From Frankia sp. QA3 (GTDB lineage: Bacteria; Actinomycetota; Actinomycetes; Frankiales; Frankiaceae), in contig NZ_CM001489.1 in NCBI RefSeq assembly GCF_000262465.1, positions 5,137,362 to 5,201,361 on the forward strand: a DNA stretch of 64,000 nt, written 5' to 3'. Positions 48,218 to 57,692 of the stretch are shown here, piece after piece. Position 1 is the first letter of the stretch. Each line of letters opens with the position of its first letter. Under the pieces are notes generated by a model. The model saw only the letters and a program-made list of their open reading frames with translations, made no database searches and had not been told where the DNA came from. Both the position numbers and the translations under genes were made by a program.

Positions 48218-49621
48218 TCAGTGGTGGAAGGACTCCTCGCCGTCCGGCGGGGGCGGCGGGATGGGCCGCCCATCGCCGGTCAGCCTGTCGACGACCCGGC
48301 GCAGGTCGGCGACGAGCAGGCCGGCCAGATCGCGGCTGAACTCGTGCCGCACCACGATTCGCAGCACGGCGAGGTCGGTCAGGTCCGGCGGGAACCGGTA
48401 GGCGGGCACCAGCCAGCCGCGGGTGCGCAGCAGCTCGGAGACGTCGAAGACGGTGTAGTCGGTGATCTCGTCGCGCAGCCGGAACGCGAACGCGGGGATC
48501 CCGCTGCCGTCCGAGACGAGTTCGAAGGGGCCCATCCGGGCCACCTCGTCGGCGAGCCACCGGGCGTTGTCCCGGCACGCCTGGGCCACCCGGCGGTAGC
48601 CGGAGAAGCCCAGCTGGAGCAGCGTGTAGTACTGCGTGACGACCTGAGCCCCCGGGCGGGAGAAGTTCAGCGAGAACGTCGGCATCGTCCCGCCGAGGTA
48701 GTCCACCTCGAACACGAGCTCGTCCGGCAGATGTGCGCGGTCGCGCCACAGCACCCAGCCGACCCCCGGATAAACCAGCCCGTACTTGTGCCCCGACGCG
48801 TTGATCGACACCACCCGGTCGAGCTGGAAGTCCCAGACCAGCTCCGGGTCGCAGAACGGGGCGATGAACCCGCCCGACGCGGCATCGACGTGCACCGGCA
48901 CGTCCGGGCCACCCGCCGCGGCCAGGCGGTCGAGCGCGGCAGCGATCTCGGCGACCGGCTCGTAGCTGCCGTCGAACGTCGAGCCGAGGATCGCCACGAC
49001 GCCGATCGTGTTCTCGTCGCAGCGCGCGGCGGCCTCGTCGGCGGTCAGATGCGTGCGGCCCGGCGCCATCGGTACCAGCCGTGGCTCCACGTCCCAGTAG
49101 CGGGCGAACTTCTCCCAGCACACCTGGACGTTGACGCCCATGACGAGGTTGGGCCGGTCGGCCGGGGCGCCCGCCGCCCGCCGCCGGGCCCGCCAGCGGC
49201 GCAGCAGCGCCAGGCCGGCGAGCATGCACGCCTCGGACGAGCCGGTGGTCGAGCAACCGACCGCGTGCTCCGCGTCGGGGGCGTGCCACAGGTCCGCGAG
49301 GATGCTGACGCAGCGCTCCTCCAGCTCCGCCGTCTGCGGGTACTCGTCCTTGTCGATCATGTTCTTCGGCGCGCACTCGGCCATCAGCCGGTCGGCCTGG
49401 GGGTCCATCCAGGTGGTCACGAAGGTCGCCAGGTTCAGCCGCGCGTTGCCGTCGAGCATCAGCTCGTCGTGCACGATCTGGTAGGCGGTCTCGGGCGAGA
49501 TTGACTCCCGTGGGATCCGATACCGCGGCACGACGACGTCCTCCCCCGACCGGACCAGCTGCGGCCGCACATCGACCGTCTGCTCCGCCCGCCGCCCACG
49601 CGCCTTCCCGTGCAGCGCCAT
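48218..49621 (-). CDS. gadB: Glutamate decarboxylase
   Basis: 467 residues from ATG 49621 (GGAGGGGG upstream). PLP-dependent group II decarboxylase: NLATFVTTWMDPQADRLMAECAPKNMIDKDEYPQTAELEERCVSILADLW, HVDAASGGFIAPF and the PLP lysine in SINASGHKYGLVYPGVGW. It converts glutamate to GABA with proton uptake, giving acid resistance or GABA supply. No antiporter gene is next to it. The C terminus has a Pro-rich tail ending FHH. Confidence 0.94.
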   Translation of the reverse strand: MALHGKARGRRAEQTVDVRPQLVRSGEDVVVPRYRIPRESISPETAYQIVHDELMLDGNARLNLATFVTTWMDPQADRLMAECAPKNMIDKDEYPQTAELEERCVSILADLWHAPDAEHAVGCSTTGSSEACMLAGLALLRRWRARRRAAGAPADRPNLVMGVNVQVCWEKFARYWDVEPRLVPMAPGRTHLTADEAAARCDENTIGVVAILGSTFDGSYEPVAEIAAALDRLAAAGGPDVPVHVDAASGGFIAPFCDPELVWDFQLDRVVSINASGHKYGLVYPGVGWVLWRDRAHLPDELVFEVDYLGGTMPTFSLNFSRPGAQVVTQYYTLLQLGFSGYRRVAQACRDNARWLADEVARMGPFELVSDGSGIPAFAFRLRDEITDYTVFDVSELLRTRGWLVPAYRFPPDLTDLAVLRIVVRHEFSRDLAGLLVADLRRVVDRLTGDGRPIPPPPPDGEESFHH

Positions 49622-49906
49622 CCGGTGCCCCCTCCAGTCGGGTCATCTCCAGCCGGCCCTCGTCGGCGCACCCGAGTCTGCAACCCCCGGTTTTGGCGAC
49701 CGTCGGCGACATCCCGGTGACCGAGGTCCGGATCGCGTCGCCACCCGCCGCCGACGACCCGCCGCCGCAGGACAGCGGCCCGTCCCACGAAAACCGAACA
49801 TCCATGGCATTTGTTTGACCGAGCGCCACATCACCTGTTTGAGTCAGTGACGGATGACACACCGCGTGACTTCACCCACTGCTTCCGCCCCGCGCGAGGA
49901 GGGCCC

Positions 49907-51139
49907 ATGAGCTCGGAGTTCGCCTGGTCCGCTGAGCAGGTCGAGCTGCGCCGGACGGTGCGTGCGTTCGCCGCGGAGGTCTCCCCGCAGGAGGAGGTCC
50001 GGCGGCTGATGGCGTCGCCGCTCGGCCACGATCCGGCCGTCTGGTCCCGGCTCGGCGAGGAACTCGGCGTGCTCGGCCTCGCCGCGGACGAGGAGTACGG
50101 CGGCGCCGGCGACGGGCTGGTCTCCCAGGCGGTGGTCATCGAGGAGCTGGGCCGGGCGCTCGTGTGCGGGCCGCTGCTCGGGTCGGTCATCCTCGGCGCC
50201 ACGGCCCTCGGGGGCTTGAGCGACAAGGCGGCACGGGCGGAGCTGCTGCCGGGGCTCGTCGCGGGCCGCACGTCCGCCGCGTTGGCAGCGCCGCTGCATC
50301 GGGGCGGGTTCGACCCGGCCGCCGTCACCGTGACCGCCACCGCGCGTCACAGCGCCACCTCACCGGGCGGCACCACCTCGCCGGGCGGCACCACCTCGCC
50401 GGGCGGCACCGAGACCACCGGGCACACGCTGCGCGGGTCCGTCGCGCACGTGCTGGACGGCGCCGCGGCGGACCTGCTGCTGGTGGCCGCGGCGATCGGC
50501 GGCACGGACGGCGGCGAGGACGGGGACGGCGACACCGTCGGGCTGTTCGCGGTGAGCGCCGACGCGACCGGCCTGGTCCGGGAGTCGACGCCGACGATGG
50601 ACCTCACCCGCCGGCAGGCCACCGTCAGTTTCAACGACGCCCCGGCCCGGCTGCTCGCCGCGGCGCCGGAGGCCGCGACCGTTCTCGCCACCACCGCGGA
50701 GACCGCCGCGGTGCTGCTGGCCGCCGAGCAGATCGGCGCCGCCCAGTACCTGCTCGATCTCTCCGTCGAGTACGCCAGGACCCGGCTGCAGTTCGGCCGG
50801 CCGATCGGATCGTTCCAGGCGGTCAAGCACCTGTGCGCCGACATGCTGGTGCTGGTCGAGCAGGCTCGCTCGGTCGCCTACCACGGAGCGTGGGCGCTCG
50901 ACGAGGGCACCGACGACCCGCGGATCGCGGCGAGCCTCGCGCAGTCGGTGTGCTCGACGGCCTTCACCCAGGTCGCGGCGATGGCCGTGCAGGTGCACGG
51001 CGGGATCGGCTTCACCTGGGAGCATCCCGCGCACCTGTACCTCAAGCGGGCCTACACCGACGCGGCCCTGTTGGGCAGCGCCGAGGCGCACCAGGAACGG
51101 CTGGCCCAGCTCGTCCTCGACGACGCCGGCGGACTCTGA
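49907..51139 (+). CDS. Acyl-CoA dehydrogenase family protein
   Basis: 410 residues from ATG 49907 (GAGGAGGG upstream). Has the ACAD N-terminal helices (FAWSAEQVELRRTVRAFAAEVSP; YGGAGDGLVSQAVVIEELGRAL), and the C-terminal domain YARTRLQFGRPIGSFQAVKHLCADMLVLVEQARSVAYHGAW, then VAAMAVQVHGGIGFTWEHPAHLYLKRA. The middle carries a repeat-encoded insertion (TSPGGT x3). This is the shorter, often heterodimer-forming type found beside a second ACAD gene, as here. FAD-dependent alpha-beta oxidation of an acyl-CoA, possibly a steroid or branched chain; substrate unknown. Confidence 0.88.
   Translation: MSSEFAWSAEQVELRRTVRAFAAEVSPQEEVRRLMASPLGHDPAVWSRLGEELGVLGLAADEEYGGAGDGLVSQAVVIEELGRALVCGPLLGSVILGATALGGLSDKAARAELLPGLVAGRTSAALAAPLHRGGFDPAAVTVTATARHSATSPGGTTSPGGTTSPGGTETTGHTLRGSVAHVLDGAAADLLLVAAAIGGTDGGEDGDGDTVGLFAVSADATGLVRESTPTMDLTRRQATVSFNDAPARLLAAAPEAATVLATTAETAAVLLAAEQIGAAQYLLDLSVEYARTRLQFGRPIGSFQAVKHLCADMLVLVEQARSVAYHGAWALDEGTDDPRIAASLAQSVCSTAFTQVAAMAVQVHGGIGFTWEHPAHLYLKRAYTDAALLGSAEAHQERLAQLVLDDAGGL
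50361..50414 (+). repeat. 18-bp tandem repeat inside an acyl-CoA dehydrogenase gene
   Basis: Three consecutive 18-bp units (ACCTCGCCGGGCGGCACC-like, about 50359-50412) encode TSPGGT repeats in a surface loop of the FAD-binding middle domain. In frame, so the protein is lengthened rather than broken. Confidence 0.8.
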
Positions 51140-51157
51140 GGCCGCCAGAGCACGAAC

Positions 51158-51237
51158 CACCCGCAGACCACGAACCACCTCAGACCACGAACCACCTCAG
51201 ACCACGAACCACCTCAGACCACGAACCACCGGCAGGA
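51158..51237. repeat. 17-bp tandem repeat between two acyl-CoA dehydrogenase genes
   Basis: Unit CACGAACCACCTCAGAC occurs three times exactly, flanked by one diverged copy on each side. Fills most of the 128-bp intergenic gap. No gene. Confidence 0.85.
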
Positions 51238-51267
51238 CGACGTGATGACGACAGGCGGGAGACGGCG

Positions 51268-52473
51268 ATGAGCGCCGAGACGGCCGACGCCCTGGCTGCG
51301 GCGGGGGCTTCGCAGGACGACGACCGGGCGCGCGTCGAACGGGCCGCCCGCGAGGTGCTCGCCGGCATCGACCCGGCCACCGCCACGACGGCGGAGTTCC
51401 TCGGCGCCTGCTACGACGCGGGTCTGGCCTGGGTGCACTTCCCCGTCGGCTTCGGCGGCCTCGGCGTGCCCGCGGGTCTGCAGGCGGTCGCCGACGCGAT
51501 CCTGGCGGCCGGCGGGCGGCCCGACCCGTTCCTGAACAACCCGATCGGCGTCGGGATGGCCGGGCCGACCCTGCATGGTCACGCCGACGAACAACTGCGG
51601 GCGAGGCTGCTGCGGCCGCTGTACACCGGCGAGAACATGTGGGCCCAGCTGTTCAGCGAGCCGGGCGCGGGCTCCGACCTCGCCGGGCTGTCGACCCGTG
51701 CGGTGCGCGACGGCGACGGGTGGGTCGTCGACGGCCAGAAGGTGTGGACGAGCCTCGCGCACCTGGCGAGCTGGGCGCTGCTGCTGGCCCGGACCGACCC
51801 GGACCTGCCCAAGCACCGCGGCCTGACGTACTTCATCGTCGACATGCACGCCCCCGGCGTCGAGGTCCGGCCGCTGCGGCAGGCGACCGGCCAGGCCGAG
51901 TTCAACGAGGTCTACCTGACCGGCGTGCGCGTCCCGGACGCCCACCGCCTGGGCGACGTCGGCCAGGGCTGGAACGTCGCGATGACGACGCTGATGAACG
52001 AGCGGTCCGCGATCGGCGACTCCGCCCTCGACCGCGGCTCCGGCACGATCGCCGACGCGCTGGGGCTGTGGCGGGACCGGCCCGACCTGCACACCCCGGC
52101 GCTGCGGCTGCGGCTGGCCGGCCTGTGGACCCAGGCCGAGGCCCACCGGCTCACCGGGGAGCGCGCCCGGGTCGCCCGCACCGCCGGGCCGCCGGGGCCG
52201 GAGGCGTCCATCGGCAAGCTCGTCGGCGCCGAGCTGAACCAGAAGATCTATGACTTCTGCATGGACATGCTCGGCCCCGAGGGCACCCTCTATGACTCCT
52301 ACGACGACCCCGCCGACAGCCTGCAGCGCCGGTTCCTGCGGGCCCGGGCGAACACCATCGAGGGCGGTACGTCGCAGATCCTGCGCAACGTCCTGGGCGA
52401 GCGGGTGCTTCGGCTGCCCGGCGACGTCCGCGTCGACACCGGAAAGCCCTGGCGGGACGTCCCCCGCGGCTGA
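51268..52473 (+). CDS. Acyl-CoA dehydrogenase family protein
   Basis: 401 residues from ATG 51268 (CGGGAGA upstream). Flavin-binding loop MWAQLFSEPGAGSDLAGLSTRAVRDGDGWVVDGQKVWTSLAHLASWALLLARTDPD and C-terminal RARANTIEGGTSQILRNVLGERVLRLP with the catalytic-type EGGTSQI. Paired with the preceding ACAD gene on the same strand; such pairs usually form one alpha2beta2 enzyme in actinobacterial acyl-CoA or sterol side-chain degradation. Confidence 0.9.
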   Translation: MSAETADALAAAGASQDDDRARVERAAREVLAGIDPATATTAEFLGACYDAGLAWVHFPVGFGGLGVPAGLQAVADAILAAGGRPDPFLNNPIGVGMAGPTLHGHADEQLRARLLRPLYTGENMWAQLFSEPGAGSDLAGLSTRAVRDGDGWVVDGQKVWTSLAHLASWALLLARTDPDLPKHRGLTYFIVDMHAPGVEVRPLRQATGQAEFNEVYLTGVRVPDAHRLGDVGQGWNVAMTTLMNERSAIGDSALDRGSGTIADALGLWRDRPDLHTPALRLRLAGLWTQAEAHRLTGERARVARTAGPPGPEASIGKLVGAELNQKIYDFCMDMLGPEGTLYDSYDDPADSLQRRFLRARANTIEGGTSQILRNVLGERVLRLPGDVRVDTGKPWRDVPRG

Positions 52474-52555
52474 CCGACCCGGTACCGACCGACCCGGTAC
52501 CGACCGAACCGCGGCAAGGCCGACCCTCGCAAGGCCGCCCCGCCGCGCGGCTCCC

Positions 52556-53714
52556 GTCCGTGATCAGCACCCCGAACAACGGGCCGAGGAAGGCGCCAGC
52601 GTCTCCAGCGTGCATTGGATGACGTCCGGGTTGTTGTACAGGTTCCACGGGGTGATGAGCACCGATCCAACGGCGGCGATCATGCCGCCGGCGCGCCAGC
52701 TGATCCGCTGCGGGCTGACGTTCGAGAAATCGAAGGCCGGCGAGATGAAGTTCGCGACGATGTTGGTGCCGATGGTGACGGTCGTGAAGGTCAGTGCGCC
52801 GAGGACAATGGCGAAGGTGCTGTCGATACGGGCGACCGTCTCCACCGGGTCGGTGGTGAGTTCACCGAAGAACGGAATCGTCAGCGCCGAGGTGAGCACC
52901 ACCAGCAGGGAGAAGACGAGGAAGTTCACCGGCAGGCCGAGCAGGTTGCCCTTGCGGACCGCGCCGAACGATTTCCCGTACCGGGCGAAGTCGCCGAAGT
53001 TCAGCATCGGGCCGGAGAAGTAGGAGACGCCCGGCGCGATCGCCCCGAGCATCAGGGAGATCGCCGAGCCGTGGTGGTCCCCGTTGCCGATGTTGAGGCT
53101 CATCACGCCCCAGCCAGCCTTGTAGATGAGATAGCCGGTGAGCGCGAACATGACGACGTAGGCGGAAGGCCCAGGAAGCCGTACCTGTCGACGTCGGCGT
53201 AGGGGGTGAGCCCGGAAAAGAGCTTCAGCAGCACGACGTCGAGCGCAGCCGAAGCCAGATACGTCTGGATGCCGTACCAGGCGACGGCGATCAGTCCACG
53301 GATCACGGCAGGCACGTTCGCCCCGAGGACACCGAAAGCCGCCCGGCACATCACCGGGTAGGGCACCGCGCCCTGCTGACTCGGCCGGGCGACGAGGTTA
53401 CAGAAGAAATAGACGATGGTGATGCCCACGAGCAGCGCGACCAGGACCTGCCAGCTCGTCAGCCCGAGCGCGAACAGGCTGCCGGCGGTCACGTATCCGC
53501 CGACGCTGTGCACGTCCGACATCCAGAAGGCGAAGATGTTGTAGGCGGACCAGCTCTGTTCCTTCAGCGGTGCCAGGTCCTCATTGGCCGGCCTGGGGCC
53601 GTAACCCGCCTTCACCGCACCCACCCCGACCGGTTGGCCGGCGGCCTCGGCCAGGTCGTCATGAGCCGTTGCCAGGCCCGGAGATCGCGCCGCGGAGGTC
53701 GCGGACTCGGTCAT
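52556..53714 (-). pseudogene. NCS1-family nucleobase permease, two frameshifts and lost 3' end
   Basis: Begins at ATG 53714 with GAGGGAGA upstream; text such as LKEQSWSAYNIFAFWMSDVHSVGGYVTAGSLFALGL, and VARPSQQGAVPYPVMCRAAFGVLGANVPAVIRGLIAVAWYGIQTYL is diagnostic for NCS1 cytosine/allantoin-type symporters. The frame breaks near 53160 (GFLGLP continues in another frame as PSAYVVMFALTGYLIYKAGW), and again near 52592 (TLETL continues elsewhere as GAFLGPLFGVLITD). After ITD the expected C-terminal helices are absent. Each shift was inferred from family-like text in the neighbouring frame, so a sequencing error at one site is possible; two errors plus truncation are unlikely. Confidence 0.82.
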
Positions 53715-53931
53715 TGTTTCTCCCTCGATTGGCTGCGCGCTCCGAATGGAGTGATCAGGCGTCGTACCGACGCACCGAAGCACCGACGGGTCGCCGGCAT
53801 CGCGGCCGGCATCGGCACCGGTCGACCCTTCTGGCCCCGGAGAATCCGCCCCTGCTGCTACCGTTATGTCGATCAACGGCCGATCCGTGACCCGGGGAGT
53901 CATGGACGGCTCCATCGGGGGGATGGAACAG

Positions 53932-54345
53932 ATGTCGTTTTCGCGCGCGCTGCCACGCAACCTGGCCGCGCTCCTGCTCACCCTCGCCCTGGCGCTGACC
54001 GTCCTGGTCGTCGCCGGGTCGAGCAGCCCGGCTAGCGCCGCCACCTGCACCGACCGGCAGCTACCGGTCTCGTCGGCAGCGGCCTACCTGGGCGTGGACC
54101 GCCGGCACTCCGCCCAGTTCCGGGGCCAGGTCAGCGGCGGGGTGACCTACGTCAACTTCTGGTTCGACGGCACCTACCGCGGCCTGTTCAACCCCAACGG
54201 GGTCCTGGTGACGGGCTCCGCGCCCATCTCGGTCCTCTACCGGACGGTGACGACGACCGAGATCTGGCTGGGCAAGGTGCGCCAGGTCCTCAAGAACGTG
54301 GTGTACCTGCGGGTGTGCGGCACCTACTGGGTCAAGCTCGCCTGA
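53932..54345 (+). CDS. Small secreted protein of unknown function
   Basis: 137 residues from ATG 53932 (GGGGGG nine bases upstream; other in-frame starts at 53923 and 53902). Signal peptide RALPRNLAALLLTLALALTVLVVAGSSSPASA with AxA cleavage before ATCTDRQLP. The mature domain of about 100 residues is beta-rich (SGGVTYVNFWFDGTYRGLFNPNGVLVTG; NVVYLRVCGTYWVKLA) with two Cys that could form a disulfide. No family recognised. Confidence 0.72.
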   Translation: MSFSRALPRNLAALLLTLALALTVLVVAGSSSPASAATCTDRQLPVSSAAAYLGVDRRHSAQFRGQVSGGVTYVNFWFDGTYRGLFNPNGVLVTGSAPISVLYRTVTTTEIWLGKVRQVLKNVVYLRVCGTYWVKLA

Positions 54346-54700
54346 CCGAACCTCGCGGGCGTGCGGCGTCGGCCGGGACACCGGCCCGCCGCACGTCACG
54401 CGAGACCTCCAGCAGCGCGGCCGCGTCGCGGGCCCGGAAGGCGTGCAGCATCCGTTCGTGATCGTCGTTGAGCAGGTCCACGGCGTCCCGTGAGGCGTAG
54501 TCCATCGGCCGGGCGGGTTCCGTCCTGTTCCAGGCGGACTCGAACATGCGCGCCAGACGCGGCATGCCGCCCGCGTGGACGAGCGCGAGGCGGAACCGCC
54601 GGCTCTCCCGGTGGTGCCCGCGGGAGTCGCCCGCGCGGATCGCCTCCGACGCGGCGGCGTGCGCCTGGGAGACCAGCTCGCCGTCCGCCGCCGTCCGGCC
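54332..54700 (-). pseudogene. FCD-domain remnant of a GntR-family regulator
   Basis: The frame contains LVSQAHAAASEAIRAGDSRGHHRESRRFRLALVHAGGMPRLARMFESAWN and DLLNDDHERMLHAFRARDAAALLEVSRDV, the ligand-binding (FCD) half of a FadR-type regulator, including His residues of the metal site. The N-terminal winged helix is absent; upstream of about 54700 the frame is low-complexity. Overlaps the end of the secreted-protein gene by 14 bp. Confidence 0.6.
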
Positions 54701-54847
54701 GATGGTCCCGGCACGATGCGGGGACTTTGGCTCCGGTCTGTTTCGTCCCGTCCACGGGCTGATCTCGCCGCGCTCACGCCGTGCCGCCCGCGTCGGTGTC
54801 GCATCGCCGTTACCCGTGCGATGCGGCGAACGGGCAGGATCGGACAG

Positions 54848-55480
54848 GTGCGCATACGCCGGGCGTCCGAGGAGGACTGGGACACGATCTGGCCAGTCTG
54901 GCGGGCCGTCGTGGTCGAGGGCGAAACCTGCCCCTGGGAGCCCGACACCGGCGAGGAGACCGCCCGAGCCGTCTGGATGCTCCCGCCGCCGGCCGAGGTG
55001 CTGGTCATGGAGCAGGACGTGGCGGAGGACGCCGCGCAGGACGAGGACCCGGGTGCGACGACCGTCGTCGCGACCGCGCTGCTGACCCCGAGCCTGCCGG
55101 GCCTCGGCGACCACGTCGTACAGGCCATGCTGCTGGTCGACCCGAAGCGGATCGACCAGGGGGGGCCGCGCGCCGGCATCGGCCAGTACGAGGACCACGG
55201 GCCCTACGGTGGCCCGGCGTCCCCCACCCGTGGGCGTGCCGGCGGTCACTGGGAGAGCGTGAGCCGCCAGGCCGCCGAGGAGATGATCGACTACGCCACC
55301 GACCTGGGTTACCAGGCGATGCAGGTCCACGTCGTCGCCGCCAACCCGAGACTGGTCTCGCTGTGGCGGTCGCTGGCGTTCCGCCAGGTAGGCACGCTGC
55401 CCGCCGCGTTCCGCCACCCCTGGCTCGGCAACGTCGACCTCTACGTCATGTACCGCTTCCTGCCCCCGCGCGAGCGCTGA
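54848..55480 (+). CDS. GNAT-family N-acetyltransferase
   Basis: 210 residues from GTG 54848 (ATG 54821 in frame is an alternative). Starts with VRIRRASEEDWDTIWPVWRAVV, the standard GNAT opening; acetyl-CoA site region GGHWESVSRQAAEEMIDYATDLGYQAMQVHVVAANPRLVSLWRSLAFRQVGTLPAAF. A Glu/Asp/Gly-rich insertion (about residues 55-75 and 100-125) separates the strands. Substrate unknown. Confidence 0.82.
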   Translation: MRIRRASEEDWDTIWPVWRAVVVEGETCPWEPDTGEETARAVWMLPPPAEVLVMEQDVAEDAAQDEDPGATTVVATALLTPSLPGLGDHVVQAMLLVDPKRIDQGGPRAGIGQYEDHGPYGGPASPTRGRAGGHWESVSRQAAEEMIDYATDLGYQAMQVHVVAANPRLVSLWRSLAFRQVGTLPAAFRHPWLGNVDLYVMYRFLPPRER

Positions 55481-55496
55481 CTCCGCCGGGACGCCG

Positions 55497-55560
55497 ACTC
55501 GGGCGACTCGGGCGACTCGGGCGGCTAAGGCGACTCAGCCGGCTAAAGCGACTCAGGCGG
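55497..55560. repeat. 9-bp tandem repeats between convergent genes
   Basis: CGACTCGGG occurs three times, then diverged CGGCTAAGG and CGACTCAGG units reach the end of the next gene. Occupies the whole gap between the GNAT gene and the convergent operon. Confidence 0.75.
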
Positions 55561-56539
55561 CCCGCGGGGCGGACGGGTCGAAGGGTTCGGCCACCTTCCA
55601 CAGCTCGTCGAAATGGAGCCGGTGGGCCTGCACCACGTCCGAGCGCAGCACGAGGCGGGTGTTGACGATCGTCGGCGGCATGGCGGTGCCCGCATGGGCT
55701 CCGGGCGTGACCTCGTACCCGATGACGTCATCGAAGACGATGAAGTCGAGCAGGGCGCGGCTGGCACCCAGCGGGATCGACTCCGGGTGCAGGGTGCGCA
55801 CCTCGATGCCGTGGCTGGACTGGCGGGCGCACAGGCTGTGCAGGTTGTCCTCGGCCATCACGTTCTCCCGCTCCAGCACAAGGATGCGTCGAATCCGGAC
55901 GCCACGCCGTTCCGCCGCCTCGCGCTGGCATTCCAGGTAGCGGTGACCGAGGTCGCTCTCCCAGAAACCGTCGGCAAAGCCGTGCACGCCGCCGTCGACC
56001 GAGGGCAGGCTGATGGCGTCGATGGATTTCGTGGCCTCCCGGGTCAGGCCGAGCAGCCAGTCCCGGTCCTCGCCGAAGTAGGTCGCGTTCCCGCTCTCCA
56101 GCTCACGCAGGAACTCGGACATCCGATGGATCTCCGCGTGGGCGAACTCGTAGCGCAGCCGCGGCGACTCCCCGATCGCGACCGCGTTGCGGAGGAACTG
56201 GACGACGACATCGGTGCGCATCGCCGACGTCTCGACGAGGCTGAACAGCTCCGCAATCTCACTGATCTCGGTGAACCGGCGCTGCACGATGGATTCTATG
56301 CTCGTGTGGTGCGCCGCGATCGAGGATTCGACCAGCTTGATGCGCCGCTCGAATTCGACGAGGAACTGCACGATGAGGACGACGGCCCCGACGAAGGCGG
56401 AGAACAGCAGCGCCCGTTCCTTCTGCTGTCCCGTCAGATTGGCGATAACCCAGGTGAGACCACCGGTGAGGACGCTGATCGTCGACTTTCGCAACACCTC
56501 GGATGTCGTACCGGGGTGGACCCGGATCTGGTCGTTCAC
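55553..56539 (-). CDS. Two-helix membrane protein at the end of the SCO252x-like operon
   Basis: 328 residues from GTG 56539 (GGGGG upstream; ATG 56566 would overlap the previous gene). Two N-terminal helices (ISVLTGGLTWVIANL; ALLFSAFVGAVVLIVQFLV) are followed by a long coiled stretch (EFERRIKLVESSIAAHHTSIESIVQRRFTEISEIAELFSL), then a globular domain (RDWLLGLTREATKSIDAISLPS; RGVRIRRILVLERENV; LLDFIVFDDVIGYEV). The last part is reminiscent of phospholipase-D-fold regulatory domains but lacks an HKD motif. Function unknown; its place in the operon suggests that it anchors or senses for the ParA-like system. Confidence 0.72.
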   Translation of the reverse strand: MNDQIRVHPGTTSEVLRKSTISVLTGGLTWVIANLTGQQKERALLFSAFVGAVVLIVQFLVEFERRIKLVESSIAAHHTSIESIVQRRFTEISEIAELFSLVETSAMRTDVVVQFLRNAVAIGESPRLRYEFAHAEIHRMSEFLRELESGNATYFGEDRDWLLGLTREATKSIDAISLPSVDGGVHGFADGFWESDLGHRYLECQREAAERRGVRIRRILVLERENVMAEDNLHSLCARQSSHGIEVRTLHPESIPLGASRALLDFIVFDDVIGYEVTPGAHAGTAMPPTIVNTRLVLRSDVVQAHRLHFDELWKVAEPFDPSAPRAA

Positions 56540-56552
56540 GGTTCCCCCGAAC

Positions 56553-57692
56553 CTAGCGGGCTCCATCGCCGAGGCCGGCGAGGAGCGAGAGGGCGAGCTG
56601 ATCGCGGATCCAGGCGACCAGGCTTTCCCACTGGCGGGAGAAGCCGGGCCGCTGTTCGAGACCTGTCCATACCGGAAGCAGCTCTTCGCCGATCCGCGCG
56701 GCTGGCATCCACACGTGCAGCAGATGATCTATTACCGGCTTCAGCTGCGACGGCAACCGACCTCCTCCGCCTGCCCGTACCCGACTGCCAGCAACCACAT
56801 GCTGGACCGTGGTGAGAAGCCAATCATGGAGAGCGAGATCCTCGCATAGTCCGACGACGCTCACAAGGTCCAGCCCGGATCCATGAATACGCAGTGTGCG
56901 TACGGTTTCGCCCGCGACGACGAAACCAACGCGGCAGACGTGACCCGGCGCCGGCGAACGGTCAGAAGTGGTGTCGGTGTCGGCGGATCCTGAATGACAG
57001 ACCGGTTCGCCGGCCGAGGGAGGGCCGCAGGGGAGGAGGACGAACCTGAACCGCGTCCGCCGTGCCCGAAAAGGTGGTTTCTGGTCGAGAATCGGGCTTT
57101 CCTGCACCTGGTCGAGCAGCCGTCCGCAGACCGCCCCCAGGTCGAGGGTGGTCCCGGGGCCGTCGCCGGTCTCGGCCAGCAGGAAACCGTCGGCCAGATC
57201 ATCGGCGGACAGCCGGCCACCCACCTCGATCCCCCCGGGGTGGGCGAGATGGTGGGCCCAGGGTCGGCGTCGCCCGACCGACCGCGGACCGCCCAGGATG
57301 ATCCGGGCATGGGTGCTGGCCTGCACCAGCCGACCACCGGTCACCGAGGCTCGACTCAGCACCGTGCCCAGGCCGTCGCGGCGGGCCCCGGAGGCACTGG
57401 GCACGGGGCAGTGCACCCCGAGGGTCAGGTCCGGTGAGACGGTGTGAGGAACGGGCCGCGCCGAGACCCGCACCTGGAACCCGGGCCGTAGCGCCACGAC
57501 CGCCGTGGCCTCCGGCTCCGTGAGCGCCCGGGAGTGGGCGAGCAGGCCGGTGCGCACCTCGCCCACGAGGACACGCGACCCGCCGCCGGCGGCGCCGGCG
57601 GGCGGGGCGTCCCCCGGCTCGGCGCCCCCGCCGTCCTCGACCCCCACCTCAGCCGCCGTCTCAGCCGCCACCTCAGCCGCCGAGGAAGACAT
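56553..57692 (-). CDS. SCO2521-family-like protein
   Basis: 379 residues from ATG 57692. After an Ala/Glu/Gly-rich 40-residue N terminus comes VLVGEVRTGLLAHSRALTEPEATAVVALRPGFQVRVSARPVPHTVSPDL, then VTGGRLVQASTHARIIL, which I recognise from the uncharacterised SCO2521 family. The start overlaps the SCO2522-like gene by 20 bp. No enzymatic motif; function unknown. A later start (GTG before LVGEV) cannot be excluded. Confidence 0.7.
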   Translation of the reverse strand: MSSSAAEVAAETAAEVGVEDGGGAEPGDAPPAGAAGGGSRVLVGEVRTGLLAHSRALTEPEATAVVALRPGFQVRVSARPVPHTVSPDLTLGVHCPVPSASGARRDGLGTVLSRASVTGGRLVQASTHARIILGGPRSVGRRRPWAHHLAHPGGIEVGGRLSADDLADGFLLAETGDGPGTTLDLGAVCGRLLDQVQESPILDQKPPFRARRTRFRFVLLPCGPPSAGEPVCHSGSADTDTTSDRSPAPGHVCRVGFVVAGETVRTLRIHGSGLDLVSVVGLCEDLALHDWLLTTVQHVVAGSRVRAGGGGRLPSQLKPVIDHLLHVWMPAARIGEELLPVWTGLEQRPGFSRQWESLVAWIRDQLALSLLAGLGDGAR

